Source: Leuctra nigra (lineage: Eukaryota; Arthropoda; Insecta; Plecoptera; Leuctridae). From it: a stretch of 64,000 nt of DNA. Each line of letters begins with the position of its first letter. Position 1 is the stretch's first letter. This document shows positions 44,401 through 56,718 of this stretch, in pieces. The notes beneath the pieces are model-generated. The model searched no databases. It was not told the DNA's origin and saw only the letters and a list, made by a program, of their open reading frames with translations. The position numbers and the translations under genes were made by a program. The stretch covers positions 16,275,705-16,339,704 of the forward strand of contig OW203769.1 of assembly GCA_934045905.1 (NCBI GenBank). Direction: 5' to 3'.

Positions 44401-47400
44401 ACCAACATTTAAGATATTTTTTGCCTATTTTCAGTCTGATCTGTCGTTATTTTCAAAAGTATTTGTCATTTTAGGGACATTTTATTCCATAATCTTGAAA
44501 TATTTGTAAAATGTATACTATACATTTTCATCCCTGACTTCTTTAAGTCTCTGCTCCAAGGCCTGTAGAGCAGCCAAGCAGTCCACAATTTACAGTAAAA
44601 CTAGCGCATATAAAATCGGATGCAGTACGAAGGCCAAATCCTCCAATTGGTAGTTTAAATAATATCTTCTGATTGGTCGACAATCAAAATGTTTTGATTA
44701 AGTTCAAATTTTGTATGGTGATCAAGACCAATATAATCTAAATTTTACACATTGTAAGTAAAGTAAATTGTCATTTTACGAGTTAAGTATGGGTTGTCAA
44801 AAGCTGGAAAATGTATGTAGGAAAGTCACGACAAAATGGATATGATATTCATCCTGAGTATTTATATGGAGATTGGAAAGTTGCAGAGAAAATCGTCTTG
44901 TGTCGTGTCGTTTATCGTGACTGAGGATGTTGCATGTCAATGTTCTGTGCTCGCTCATCAACGCGTTACACTGAGCGTTTTCCTAGTTAATTTATACAAG
45001 GTTTTGTCACCTTCAATTTTTCTCCCATTGAAAAATGGGAAAATCCTTCCGACAAATTCTTGCTGCCACGAACAGAGGATCGTCTGCTTTAGACTGGTCA
45101 CAAGATTGTGTTACACTTCGAGCACACATGGTTATACTCAGTTCCCACTGACATTTCAACCACGATTGTTGAGCGAGCGTAGCGAGCGTCACCACGGTAC
45201 TCTTATGGCACTTTCTCAGTGTTTTTTTTCTCTGTTTTTTTTGTGGTCACAGCCCAGGTCAAACCGCACATTCAATCGATCTGAAACTTTGCACACATGC
45301 TAACGTAATCTATGCGGTCCCTGGGTTCGTTTTTGAACGGGCTCCTGTGATTGGTTCAAGTTTTAAAAAAATATCTTTCGATTGGTTGCTCCGATCAATT
45401 TGAAATTTAGTAAAAACATTGCAACCAACATTATACCCAATCATACAAAGTTTTAGCCAAATCCTCCAATTGGTTAAAATTTAAAACTATTTTTCATGTG
45501 ATTTATGAAATTTAAACTAGAACCGATTGGCCGACCAACTTAAAACTTCGTATGGTCATTGGTACCAACATTTAAGGTATTTTTGCCAATTTTCAGTCTA
45601 ATCTATCGTTATTTTTAAAAGTTTTTGTCATTTTAGGGACATTTTATTCCATAATCTTGAAATATTTGTAAAATGTAAACTACATTTTCATCCATGCCTT
45701 CTTTAAGCTTCTGCTCCAAGGCCTGTAGAGCAGCCAAGCGGTCCACAAAATTACAGTAAAACTAGCGCATATCAAATCGGATGCAGTACTAATTATCTTT
45801 GGCAGTACAAAGGCTAAATACTCCAATTGGTTTTAACTTTAAGTTTAAATAATATCTTCTGATTGGTCTACAAATCAAGAGTTTAGTATGGGTTGTCAAA
45901 AGCTGGAAAAAGTATATAGGAAAGTCACGACACAATAGATCAGATATTCATCCAGAGTATTTATATGGAGATTGGAAAGTTGCAGAGAAAATCGACTTGT
46001 GCCGTGTCGTTTATCGTGATTGGGGATGTTGCATATGTTCTGTGCTCGGTCATCAACGCGTTACACTGAGCGTTTTCCTAGTAAATATTAATCCAGTTGT
46101 ATAGGACCGGTTCGAAATCTGCAATATGATTGTATTCAACATCAAATATAGAATGAAGTTGCGACTTTGTTTTATTTGATTTCTACTTTGTAACTCTTCT
46201 GGGTGAATAACATATTAGTTTATAAGCATGAAAAGTATTTTGATTGTTGCTACGCACGTGTGTGTTTGACAGGAACGCCCACGCAACCGTCTGAGGTTGA
46301 ATACGTGAGATATCGGCTGAGCGGCAACGAGCTGTTGGTAGAAGTCACTAACAACATCCTCACCTACGAGCAGGACGAGGTGAGTGCAACAGGTTGCCAT
46401 CGAATCAACCCGAACCCACCCGAACCCACCCGAACCCTCCAGTCCTTCTGTAATGGTACACCAGTGTTACATGTATTAGTCCAGTCAAATGAGAGATTTA
46501 CCCAAAACAAATTGCAACATTTGGTTTTTTGGTGTCATTCACTTCAGAAAAATGCCCTCTACAACATATCCAAAATCCGCCAAAATCCGCGCACCGGAAG
46601 TACTTTTTAATCACTGTTTAATTTAATTTCCCATGTTAATTTCATCTTGCAAAAAATACTTTTTTTCATGTAACTCCGATTTTGACGAAACTTGGCAGAA
46701 TTGTTCACCATCCTAAAAGAACACAAAAAGCTTTCTGAGCGTTTTTCTCTAAATCTTATCCTTTGGGAAATATGGCCCATCGAAAAGTCATATTTTAGTA
46801 AGTTTTCGATGATTTCGGCCACTTTGAGTGTAATTTTACGTTTTGCGAGGTCCATATGTCATTGTTCTGCTTTGTCCATGGGGTTATTCACGCAAAACTA
46901 TTGTAGATGGCGTTGCTGTCCTAACAGTAATAAGAACCAATCAAAATGCTGAGAGAGAGCCAATCAAAATGCAGAGCGGAATGGAAGATTTTTAAACCTT
47001 GGCGGGAATTTGATTCAGAGATCTTGGATTCAGAGACCAACCAATCAGAGAGATACTACTCCATTGCCGCTAGCGCTGCGAGTGAGAGCAAATGGCAGTG
47101 AACTACCCCATTATAGCCAGATTGTTCTTGCATATTTTTGTTGTATCACTTCACTAGGACGAGGACCCAATATCTTCCTTTCTATAGGTATCCTCTAAGG
47201 AACCATTGCACTTCTCACCAGTGCCTGACTCCCAGGACCGGTGTCCCCGTGTCATTCAATTTATGATCAATGTCCGGTCCGTATAGAGTTCCCAGGTAGC
47301 CCGTAGAGCAAAGACTTGCAAACGCATATCAAATCGCATGCAGTACGAAGGCTCGCTTACCAACGCGTTACACAGAGCGTTTTCCTACACTCTGTCTCTG

Positions 47401-49008
47401 TGTACAGGTGGACACCAATGTCATCAAGACTCCTGTTGCCTTCACATGTGACGGCGGAGCCAGCAGCATCATCTTCCGCCTCCCCGTCATTTTCTCCAAC
47501 ACCTACCACCCGGTCTTCGCCGCCGGCACCGAGACCGACATCGTGCTCCCCATGCCGTACCCCAACGGCCTCTACGTGACCACCGTCACCGTCACCGACG
47601 TCGACATGGGCACCAAGGAGGTGGTGTTGACCTTGGACGCGGTTGGACAGGACTTGTTTACGATCACCCCGAAGGCGTCGGTCAACGGGAAGGTCTTTGA
47701 GTTCGATCTCAAGGCGAGGAAACAGTTGAACCTGGTTGACAAAACGACAACACTTGCTACAGTGACGGTGAGGAAATCATTTACAGATATTTTTTTTTTA
47801 TGGTGGGATCATCATATTTCCCCTTTCCTAAGAAATCGTTCAAATTCTACATACATATAGAAAATTTAAATCTGCACCACAATATGCCAAGAAATAGTAT
47901 AGGCAAGCTGAACTAATATTCGAGATATATCACTGCAAAGTTACAGTTTTTCTATCAATTTAACATTGCGAGTTGCGACCATAGAGAAAAATACATGCTC
48001 ATATATTCCAAGCTCATAAAGTGTATTAGCTTTCCCACCCTTAGATTTCTTTGAAAAACTACTATAAAGTGTATCAGTCAGGTACAATATTTTATTCTAA
48101 CTGTTTAAATGTACACGTTCCTAGATGATTTACTGAGCTTTGAGGTTGTTTACATTGTTGATGTAAAACAAAAGAAGCACGTGCAAACTATGAATAGTTA
48201 CACATTTTCAACTTCTCCCATAAGAACAATACATATTGTTCACAAATAGCATTTACTGTAAAAAATTGTGTTTAATGAGTCATGACAGACATCAATAAAA
48301 TTATTTCTACAGAACTTCGATTTTTCAAAATTGTCGCCTAGAACTTAAAGTTGAGGTAGTACACCCAACAAATCATGAAACGGTTTTGAGCGAAACTGAT
48401 TGGCTTCTTGTCTGGTTCCTTGACAATCAATCCTTGTTATTAACCATGACATAAGAGCTCACCTACTAGAGGTAGATGACGAGTTAGCATAGGCTTCATC
48501 GGATTATCCTACATTAAAGTAAATATATAAAACATATTAAAAAATATATGTGATATATGAAAAATATATTTTCTTATATTTACTGAGGGGAATAATATAT
48601 TTTTCATACACAATATATTTTTAGAAAATATATCCATTGCAATGAATTTCCAGGAGTCAAAAGATACTTTATTTGCCTTCGTGCAGTCTTATTTGAAATA
48701 ACACCATCGTAAAAGGGTACACGTGTACCTGTACACGTGGCTTTTTTTTATTTATTATTTCCAAATATACACAGTGCATTTGCTGGCAGCAGGAATAGGG
48801 TAACCCCCGAAACACTATGCCCTGCTGCCAGCTACATACTCAATAAATAATACAACAATTTCCACTCAATTAAAAATCAGTCTATTTGCAACTGATGGAG
48901 CTTACAATGATACTCCTGTGATCACGACGACGTCCTCGTTGGTTTCAGTGCACGCAGAACGGCGTCGCTCTTTCGGCCGCCGCGACGCTCTCCATCATCC
49001 CTGCCTAA
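38185..49008 (+). CDS. Secreted cadherin-like protein, copy 1 (gene C)
   Basis: Exons: 38185-38260, 43651-43800, 46273-46379, 47408-47767, 48949-49008; phases 1/1/0/0 agree; 250 residues. The signal peptide MMKVWNFIALVCVWSSVKVA is followed by mature NFGGC. Two cadherin-repeat-like halves are suggested. The first is DDNAAPGTVVYRYTVE through LTYEQDE. The second has an HPVFAAGTETDIVLPMPYP strand, then the VTVTDVDMG acidic motif that resembles the cadherin DxD calcium-binding site. The C-terminus is CTQNGVALSAAATLSIIPA. There is no transmembrane or cytoplasmic region, unlike classical cadherins, so it is a soluble protein of unknown role. The exon lengths (76, 150, 107, 60 nt) equal those of copy 2; exon 4 is 12 nt shorter. 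Confidence 0.85.
38869..39951. mobile_element. 1083-bp TIR element with ~195-bp arms, TA target site
   Basis: Ends TCCCAGAAAAAAACACTCCG and CGGAGTGTTTTTTTCTGGGA; the arms match for about 195 bp each (38869-39063, 39757-39951). TA lies immediately outside both ends, as in the Tc1/mariner group. The middle ~690 bp is AT-rich without an ORF, so it is non-autonomous. It lies in intron 1 of gene C. Confidence 0.9.
40130..41690 (+). repeat. ~117-bp tandem array with TGACGTCA, ACTTCCGG and AATGGCGGC in each unit
   Basis: Eight well-kept units from 40130 to about 41010, then four or five diverged ones to 41690. Core phrase: ATATATGACGTCACTTCCGG then TTTTAACAATGGCGGCCG. Spacer phrase: TTTCCAAAATTTGGTTGCAA then TCGGTACAG. 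The array runs directly into the interspersed repeat at 41650-42113. It sits in intron 1 of gene C. Confidence 0.93.
41650..42113 (+). repeat. Interspersed repeat, copy 2 (partner 573-1153)
   Basis: AAATGGCGGC, ACGCCAAAAGTGC, GTTTAGGCTGTGGCGGTGAT and the terminal CGACCGCTCCACTAGATGA all match copy 1. Its left side is continuous with the 117-bp tandem array, which suggests that the array is an amplified internal part of this element. Confidence 0.8.
42895..43345. repeat. Fold-back containing copies of the Myb/SANT gene's intron-boundary sequence
   Basis: The left arm (about 42920-43000) matches 25716-25803 directly; the right arm (43186-43345) matches 25650-25800 inverted, including GATTCGCAAGTCTGTCGTCG read in reverse. 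So the arms are inverted copies of each other and of the end of the 22057 frame. It lies in intron 1 of gene C. Confidence 0.75.
44340..44987. repeat. Partial copy of the AACGCGTT-ended family
   Basis: Right terminus GCTCGCTCATCAACGCGTTA...TTTTCCTAGT at 44949-44987. The interior matches 45520-46020 (shared CTTCGCATGG/CTTCGTATGG, GCCTGTAGAGCAGCCAAGC), so two copies lie in tandem with the next feature. Confidence 0.75.
45171..46082. mobile_element. ~0.9-kb repeat of the AACGCGTT-ended family
   Basis: Starts GAGCGAGCGTAGCGAGCG; ends CATCAACGCGTTACACTGAG then CGTTTTCCTAGT. Same layout as 28682-29587. It lies in intron 2 of gene C. Confidence 0.8.
46540..46860. repeat. Single arm of the fold-back family seen at 61260-61890
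   Basis: AAAAATGCCCTCTACAACAT, GTAACTCCGATTTTGACGAA and GAATTGTTCACCAT match the left arm and centre of the 61-kb element. The second arm is missing here. It lies in intron 3 of gene C, the same intron as the full element in the paralogue. Confidence 0.8.
47768..48948. other. Intron 4 of gene C
   Basis: Starts GTGAGGAAATC and ends TCGTTGGTTTCAG. Contains a repeat at 48400-48510 related to 11860-11960, and AT-rich sequence with several ATATATTTT boxes near 48520-48630. No coding signal. Confidence 0.7.
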
Positions 49009-49052
49009 ACTAGCTGAGGACGCAGAAGTACCAACTACATATAGTCGAGGGG

Positions 49053-49187
49053 CTAGATTCACGAAAAGTATTATCTGCTAAAACGTATTATCTTTTGATT
49101 TAATACCAAAAACACCAAGTTAAATGAAAGATAATACCAAAGATAGTACGTATTAGGAGATAATACTTCTTTGTGAAACTAACCCCA
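49053..49187. mobile_element. ~135-bp MITE in the 3' region of gene C
   Basis: GGGGCTAGATTCACGAAAAG at the left, TTCTTTGTGAAACTAACCCC at the right; close relative of 2994-3136. The paralogous position in gene D reads across without it (CCAACTACACGGCCCAGAT near 63055). Confidence 0.85.
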
Positions 49188-49442
49188 GATGTCAAAACAA
49201 CATTACGCATTTCTGTGACCTTCACAGTGTTATGAATATAAGTTTAATTGAACGCACGTTATCCCTATGTGGGTACGAAGCAAAAGGTAACTGCATGCAA
49301 TGGCTCATATCTCCTGAACCATAATTCTGATTTTTTGTTTTGATTTTGTTGGTACACATTTCTGCCCTCTTACTATGTGTTAATAACATGAACTTATTAT
49401 GTTTAAAAATGATATTGATAATAAATAAAAACAGTCAATTTT

Positions 49443-52400
49443 GTAATTCTTCTGTCTGTCACTATACACTCTTTGTAATTCTCCTGTCTATCACTATACA
49501 CTCTTTGTAATTCTCCTGTCTGTCACTATACACTCTTTGTAATTCTCCTGTCTGTCACTAGACACTCTTTGTAATTCTCCTGTCTGTCACTATAAGCTCT
49601 TTGTAATTCTCCTGTCTGTCACCATACACTCTTTGTAATTCTCCTGTCTGTCACTATACACTCTTTGTGATTCTCCTGTCTGTCACCATACACTCTTTGT
49701 AATTCTCCTGTCTGTCACCATACACTCTTTGCAATTCTCCTGTCTGTCACTATACACTCTTTGTGATTCTCCTGTCTGTCACCATACAATCTTTGAAATT
49801 CTCCTGTCTGTCACCATACACTCTTTGTAATTCTCCTGTCTGTCACTATACACTCTTTGTAATTCTCCTGTCTGGCACTATACACTCTTTGTAATTCTCC
49901 TGTCTGTCACCATACACTCTTTGTAATTCTCCTGTCTGTCACTATACACTCTTTGTAATTCTCCTGTCTGTCACTATACACTCTTTGTAATTCTCCTGTC
50001 TGTCACTAGACACTCTTTGTAATTCTCCTGTCTGTCACTATAAGCTCTTTGTAATTCTCCTGTCTGTCCCTATACACTCTTTGTAATTCGCCTGTCTGTC
50101 ACTTTAAACTCTTTGTAATTCTCCTGTCTGTCACCATACACTCTTTGTAATTCTCCTGTCTGTCACCATACACTCTTTGTAATTCTCCTGTCTGGCACTA
50201 TACACTCTTTGTAATTCTCCTGTCTGTCACCATACACTCTTTGTAATTCTCCTGTCTGGCACTATACACTCTTTGTAATTCTCCTGTCTGGCACTAGACA
50301 CTCTTTGTAATTCTCCTGTCTGTCACTATACACTCTTTGTAATTCTCCTGTCTGTCACTAGACACTCTTTGTAATTCTCCTGTCTGTCACTATACACTCT
50401 TTGTAATTCTCCTGTCTGTCACTATACACTCTTTGTTATTCTCCTGTCTGGCACTATACACACTTTGTAATTATATAGTCTGGCACTATACACTCTTTGC
50501 AATTCTCCTGTCTGTCACTATACACTCTTTGTAATTCTCCTGTCTGTCACTATACACTCTTTGTAATTCTCCTGTCTGGCACTATACACTCTTTGTAATT
50601 CTCCTGTCTGTCACTATACACTCTTTGTAATTCTCCTGTCTGGCACTAAACACTCTTTGTAATTATCCTGTCTGGCACTATACACTCTTTGTAATTATCC
50701 TGTCTGGCACTATACACTCTTTGTAATTCTCCTGTCTGTCACTATACACTCTTTGTAATTCTCCTGTCTGTCACTAGACACTCTTTGTAATTCTCCTGTC
50801 TGTCACTATACACTCTTTGTAATTCTCCTGTCTGTCACTATACACTCTTTGTAATTCTCCTGTCTGGCACTATACACTCTTTGTAATTATCCTGTCTGGC
50901 ACTATACACTCTTTGTAATTCTCCTGTCTGTCACTATAACTCTTTGTAATTCTCCTGTCTGTCACTAGACACTCTTTGTAATTCTCCTGTCTGTCACTAG
51001 ACACTCTTTGTAATTCTCCTGTCTGTCACTATACACTCTTTGTAATTCTCCTGTCTGTCACTATACACTCTTTGTAATTCTCCTGTCTGGCACTATACAC
51101 TCTTTGTAATTATCCTGTCTGGCACTATGCACTCTTTGTAATTCTCCTGTCTGTCACTAGACACTCTTTGTAATTCTCCTGTCTGTCACTATACACTCTT
51201 TGTAATTCTCCTGTCTGTCACTATACACTCTTTGTAATTATCTTGTCTGTCACCATACACTCTATGTAATTCTCCTGTCCGTCACCATACACTCTTTGTG
51301 ATTCTCCTGTCTGTCACTATACACCCTTTGTAATTCTCCTGTCTGTCACTAGACACTCTTTGTAATTTTCCTGTCTGTCACCATACACTCTTTGTGATTC
51401 TCCTGTCTGTCACCATAACCTCTTTGTAATTCTCCTGTCTGTCACCATACACTCTTTGTAATTCTCCTGTCTGTCACTATACAATCTTTGTAATTCTCCT
51501 GTCTGTCACTATACACTCTTTGTAATTCTCCTGTCTGTCACTAGACACTCTTTGTAATTCTCCTGTCTGTCACTATAAGCTCTTTGTAATTCTCCTGTCT
51601 GTCACTATACACTCTTTGTAATTCGCCTGTCTGTCACTATACACTCTTTGTAATTCTCCTGTCTGTCACTATACACTCTTTGTAATTCTCCTGTCTGTCA
51701 CTATACACTCTTTGAAATTCTCCTGTCTGGCACTATACACTCTTTGTAATTATCCTGTCTGTCACTAGACACCCTTTGTAAATCTCCTGTCTGTCACAAG
51801 ACAATCGTTGTAATTCTCCTGTCTGTCACTAGACACTCTTTGTAATTCTCCTGTCTGTCACTATACACTCTTTGTAATTCTCCTGTCTGTCACTATACAC
51901 TCTTTGTAATTCTCCTGTCTGTCACTATACACTCTTTGTAATTCTCCTGTCTGTCACTATACACTCTTTGAAATTCTCCTGTCTGGCACTATACACTCTT
52001 TGTAATTATCCTGTCTGTCACTATACACTCTTTGTAATTCTCCTGTCTGTCACTATACACTCTTTGTAATTCTCCTGTCTGTCACTATACACTCTTTGTA
52101 ATTCTCCTGTCTGTCACTAGACACTCTTTGTAATTCTCCTGTCTGTCACTATACACTCTTTGTAATTCTCCTGTCTGTCACTATACACTCTTTGTAATTC
52201 TCCTGTCTGTCACTAGACACTCTTTGTAATTCTCCTGTCTGTCACTCTTTGTAATTCTCCTGTCTGTCACTATACACTCTTTGTAATTCTCCTGTCTGTC
52301 ACTATACACTCTTTGTAATTCTCCTGTCTGTCACTAGACACTCTTTGTAATTCTCCTGTCTGTCACTCTTTGTAATTCTCCTGTCTGTCACTATACACTC

Positions 52401-53010
52401 TTTGTAATTCTCCTGTCTGTCACTATACACTCTTTGTAATTCTCCTGTCTGTCCCTAGACACTCTTTGTAATTCTTCTGTCTGTCACTATACACTCTTTG
52501 TAATTCTCCTGTCTGTCACTATACACTCTTGTAATTCTCCTGTCTGTCACATTAAACTCTTTGTAATTCTCCTGTCTGTCACTATACACTCTTTGTAATT
52601 CTCCTGTCTGTCACTATACACTCTTTGTAATTCTCCTGTCTGGCACTATACACTCTTTGTAATTATCCTGTCTGGCACTATACACTCTTTGTAATTCTCC
52701 TGTCTGTCACTATACACTCTTTGTAATTCTCCTGTCTGTCACTAGACACTCTTTGTAATTCTTCTGTCTGTCACTAGACACTCTTTGTAATTCTCCTGTC
52801 TGTCCCTAGACACTCTTTTTAATTCTCCTGTCTGTCACTATACACTCTTTGTAATTCTCCTGTCTGTCACTATACACTCTTTGTAATTCTCCTGTCTGTC
52901 ACCATACACTCTTTGTAATTCTCCTGTCTGTCACTATACACTCTTTGTAATTCTCCTGTCTGTCACTATACACTCTTTGTAATTCTCCTGTCTGCCACTA
53001 TACACTTTAA
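49443..53010. repeat. 3.6-kb minisatellite, 32-bp unit, ~110 copies
   Basis: Consensus unit CTCTTTGTAATTCTCCTGTC then TGTCACTATACA. Variants cluster in the CTATACA part (CCATACA, CTAGACA, CTATAAG) and GTC/GGC. A few units are shortened (for example GTCACTCTTTG near 52240 and 52360). It lies in the 3' flank of gene C, before gene D. Confidence 0.98.
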
Positions 53011-53099
53011 ACAAGTCTGTGAAAAATTTAAGAATTATTGGCTTTTAATAATATTTTCGATAGACGCAGAATTTTGGTTCGAGGTGTTGCGCGTATCCG

Positions 53100-53139
53100 T
53101 GCTCGCTCATCAACGCGTTTCACAGAGCGTTTTCCTAGT
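53100..53139. repeat. Isolated AACGCGTT-family terminus
   Basis: GCTCGCTCATCAACGCGTTT then CACAGAGCGTTTTCCTAGTA directly follows the end of the minisatellite. About 70 bases before it match the end of the 29-kb copy (TTAAGAATTATTGGCTTTTA). Confidence 0.8.
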
Positions 53140-53674
53140 AGGTTTAAACAAGAAGTAGTACATATTTTTGTCTAGGTAAGTGTGTTATAAACAAAGTTGC
53201 AGGATATATATTTATTATACTCGTTATAGGTAAATCGTTATCTCTAATATTTTATGAAATGTTACATTTTACAAACAACTTTCTCATTAAAATCTAGCGA
53301 AATTGTCTTATATTTACAATAGCACTTTTACCATGGATGATTTTACACACTTTTTTTTTTTTAATAAAACAAGTTATATTGATTTGGATTGGATTTGACA
53401 AGTTGGAAAACGTCAGTTTTAGAAGATCATTCCACATTTCAAAACTGCCGCTCGAAAACTGATGTTTTCGGAAAGTGTAGTATATCCGATATTCCGATCG
53501 TCAATGATAAATTCTTCATAAGACGTCTTCGTCTGGGTGTTCGTGGGTATGCCGACCGTCTCATCCACTCATTGACGCTCGGTGGTCCGATTTCACTGCC
53601 TCCTACATGACTGGTCGCTGACTGCATGTTCAGCTTGGTTCCGCGGACTGACATCCACCAGGCCGAGGTCCAAG

Positions 53675-53767
53675 ATGGCCGGTGTAAACAAACGAAAACT
53701 ATCAGAAAGTGTTGTAAATGATATTTCTCGCGAATTTTCACTAAAATACATGTGTTTAAGAATTTGA
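53675..53767 (+). other. Possible orphan 5' coding exon or chance ORF
   Basis: ATG in the context CCAAGATGGCCGG, reading MAGVNKRKLSESVVNDISRE for the first 20 of 30 residues. GC-rich sequence precedes it. The AAGATGGC context and the composition change look like a promoter/first exon, but no downstream exon was found before gene D. Confidence 0.25.
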
Positions 53768-53892
53768 ATTATAATAAAAGTGTTGTTAGTATTTTATTTA
53801 ATATAAAATCAATGTTAATATGATATAATCGTGTTGATAATAACAAAACAATTGAGAAAGTGAGAGAAGCTGTGGCCGTCATGCATTTTCAA

Positions 53893-54314
53893 GGCTCGCT
53901 TTCGCCAGCTCGTTCAAAATATCGGTCTGCAATTTTGCACACATACTTGGTATTGTATCCCAAGTGGCCTCGTGATAAGTTGTTGAACATGATCCTGTGT
54001 TTTTTGAAATTTAAACTGGACGCTTGACAATAGCTTAAAATTTTGCTTGGCCATGGACAAACATTTTAGTTTTTTTTTTGTAAATTTTTATAGTAATCTG
54101 TCGAAGTTTGTGTCGTCTGTGCGTTTTAAATATTATGCGTTTCTTGGATATATTTGTCAAGTTTCGTGATAGAAATGTCAGGTTTTTATAACTGCTCCAT
54201 TGTTGATGCATTCCGTTTCGGCTCTTTCCAAGATTTGTAGTGCAGAAACTTTCGAATTCGCATGCAATGGCAAGGCTCGCTTATCAACGCGTTACACAGA
54301 GCGTTTTCCTCGTT
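53893..54314. repeat. Short copy of the AACGCGTT-ended family
   Basis: Starts GGCTCGCTTTCGCCAGCTCG, has the internal GCAATTTTGCACACATAC phrase, and ends GCTTATCAACGCGTTACACA then GAGCGTTTTCCTCG. Confidence 0.7.
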
Positions 54315-56640
54315 ATGAAATATTATTTGGGTTCCATAACGGTTCTTTAAATAATTAATTTTATTGATTTTTTACTTCAGTGCTTTTCAAATCTGAAATT
54401 ATTTATTACCATTTACAATTTTTCAAATAAATGATCACCGAGTTAAATTAATGTTAGACATTTCTGATCATGTAAGTTCGCAAAAGTCAATTTAAAAAAA
54501 ATGAATTATTGTCTGAATTTGATGGAACAGAATGGAACCTTTATGGAACCGAAATGAAACCATAACCGGAACCGGAACCAATATTCATTCGGGTTCCAGT
54601 ATTTGATTGCTTGCATGAGATGATAGGAGAGAGGATTATTGTCGTATATCAGAATTCTGTAGTTTGGCGTTCGTCATGTTTTCCTGCCCTCTCAATTACT
54701 TAAATACCTAGGTGCAAGATGTTGTTAAACTGCATGTGCATCCATTGTCCATTGTAATTGCTGCTAAACAGGCCTCTAAAGTGTTGTTATTCACTTATTT
54801 TATCACTAAATGAATAGGTCGCAGCTTATCATTTGCAGTGATTGTTTTATAGATTCAGATCAAGTGCATCAATTCTCTGCATAAAGCAGTAGTTAAGTTC
54901 AAACGCAGTCAATCATAAATTATGCTAAAAATGCTGAATTTTGCTAAATTTAAACTGTTGAATGGGATTTTATTGCAATGGCAACAACGAATGACATTCC
55001 TAGAGTATTTAAAAAATCTAATAAATTGAATTATATTTGAAAATGTGAGTTAAAAATGATTTTTTTCCATCAATCACCACAAGCAAAAGTGTTGGTTACA
55101 TCTTACACCTATTGCCTCCTGGACAGCATGGAATCGAATTCCGTAAGAATTGGGAATTTAAAAGTTATAGAATAGGCCCCCAGGGTTGTTACAAAAAGAT
55201 CGCAAATTCGATAGAATGATAAAAGATGGATAAGATTCCATGCTATCTGCGATAAACCTGCAAGCTGCAATGTATCTTGACTGTTGAACACAAGTGCATA
55301 ACATTTAGTCCGAAGAGTGAGACAACATGATGAAGGTCTGGAACTTCATTGCCCTTGTGTGTGTGTGGAGCAGTGTCAAGGTGGCAGCAGACAACTTCGG
55401 AGGTGAGTATCATACCATGCCATGCTCTTCATAAGTGTTTTTGAGTTGTTTCTTCATTACATGACTTCAGGTGGCTGTATATTACGTGACTTTTTAACCA
55501 AAAAGCTACACATTTTCTATTGGAAGGGTTTAGTTTAGCAAATACTTCTCACTCATCAGATAAGTTAGGACACATCTGTTGGAACTTATCTACGCAGAAA
55601 AGAACTGCGAAAATAACATATTAGATGATTTAACTTCCTTGCACCTAAATATTCTCAAATCAAGACCTGAAGTTGAAGGAAATTCTACGAGTTGCCAAGA
55701 ACAGCAAACATTACTCTAATAAAAAGGCACATATGCATCACAAACCTGACGCAATGTCAGAATGTATAACATGCGCTCTTTTTTCCTCTTTCCAACGAAA
55801 TGTTGAGATATTAATTATATCCACTATTATGAATGTAATGGTTAAATGAACCGCACTTGGTTTTGACAGTCTTCACACGCGTACTTATACACGATATTTG
55901 TGTTGTTTTTATTATAAAACCACTGCAAAATTAAATAATATTGACTGCAAATATTGATAAGCTCCAGTATGCAGTGAATTTCCTTCATAAATCACCTTGT
56001 ATTACTCAACATGAACGATGTAAGGTATGTACTCATAGGTAACTATTTCTTTTGATCGGATGTAGAGAAATAAAGTCACGTGATATACAGCCACCTTAAT
56101 GCCACACACTGGAGTTTGTTATGACCTCTGTCCTCAAATGGGAGGGACAAGCGATATAATCAAAGTCTTCTAGAAATTTCTACAAATTTGCAAAGAATTT
56201 GAAATTCTAGAAGGCCGCATCACCATAGCAACACATTTTTACATAATATAAAACTGCACTTTTCAGATGGAAAATCGTAAAAATAAAGCAGTAAAACCCT
56301 CATAGCTCGGCAAAAAGTCTACGAACGTATAGGTCCATTGAAAAATGTTATAATAAAAGTATTTGGCAAATTAATATGTGTGGGAAAGCAGCTTAATACA
56401 CTTTTAAAAATATCAGCATGACTTTTATTGTATCGTCGCAATGATAAACTGAGAAAAACTGTAAACTTTGAAGCGATACCTCTCGAAAATTGGTTCACGT
56501 TGACCACTATTTCTTGAACATAAAATCCATATATTTTGTACCGATTTCTCACGAAGAGTGAATTTCGGATTATATACGAAATCTAATGGAAAATAAATTA
56601 TCGTAGGATTTCACACTTTGAGGTCAGAGGTAATTGAGCG
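54315..56640 (+). repeat. Downstream copy of the promoter/exon-1 segmental duplication
   Basis: Collinear with 37160-38450, with two insertions relative to it: a TIR element at 55470-56095 and about 425 bases at 56146-56568. Confidence 0.9.
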
Positions 56641-56684
56641 AGCGAAGCGAGCGACTCCTTTTGACTCTTTTTACACGGACCTCT

Positions 56685-56718
<34 letters not shown>

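Noticed and set aside
49443..53010. CRISPR-like array
   Set aside because: The 32-bp units are contiguous with no unique spacers, in a eukaryotic genome. It is a minisatellite.
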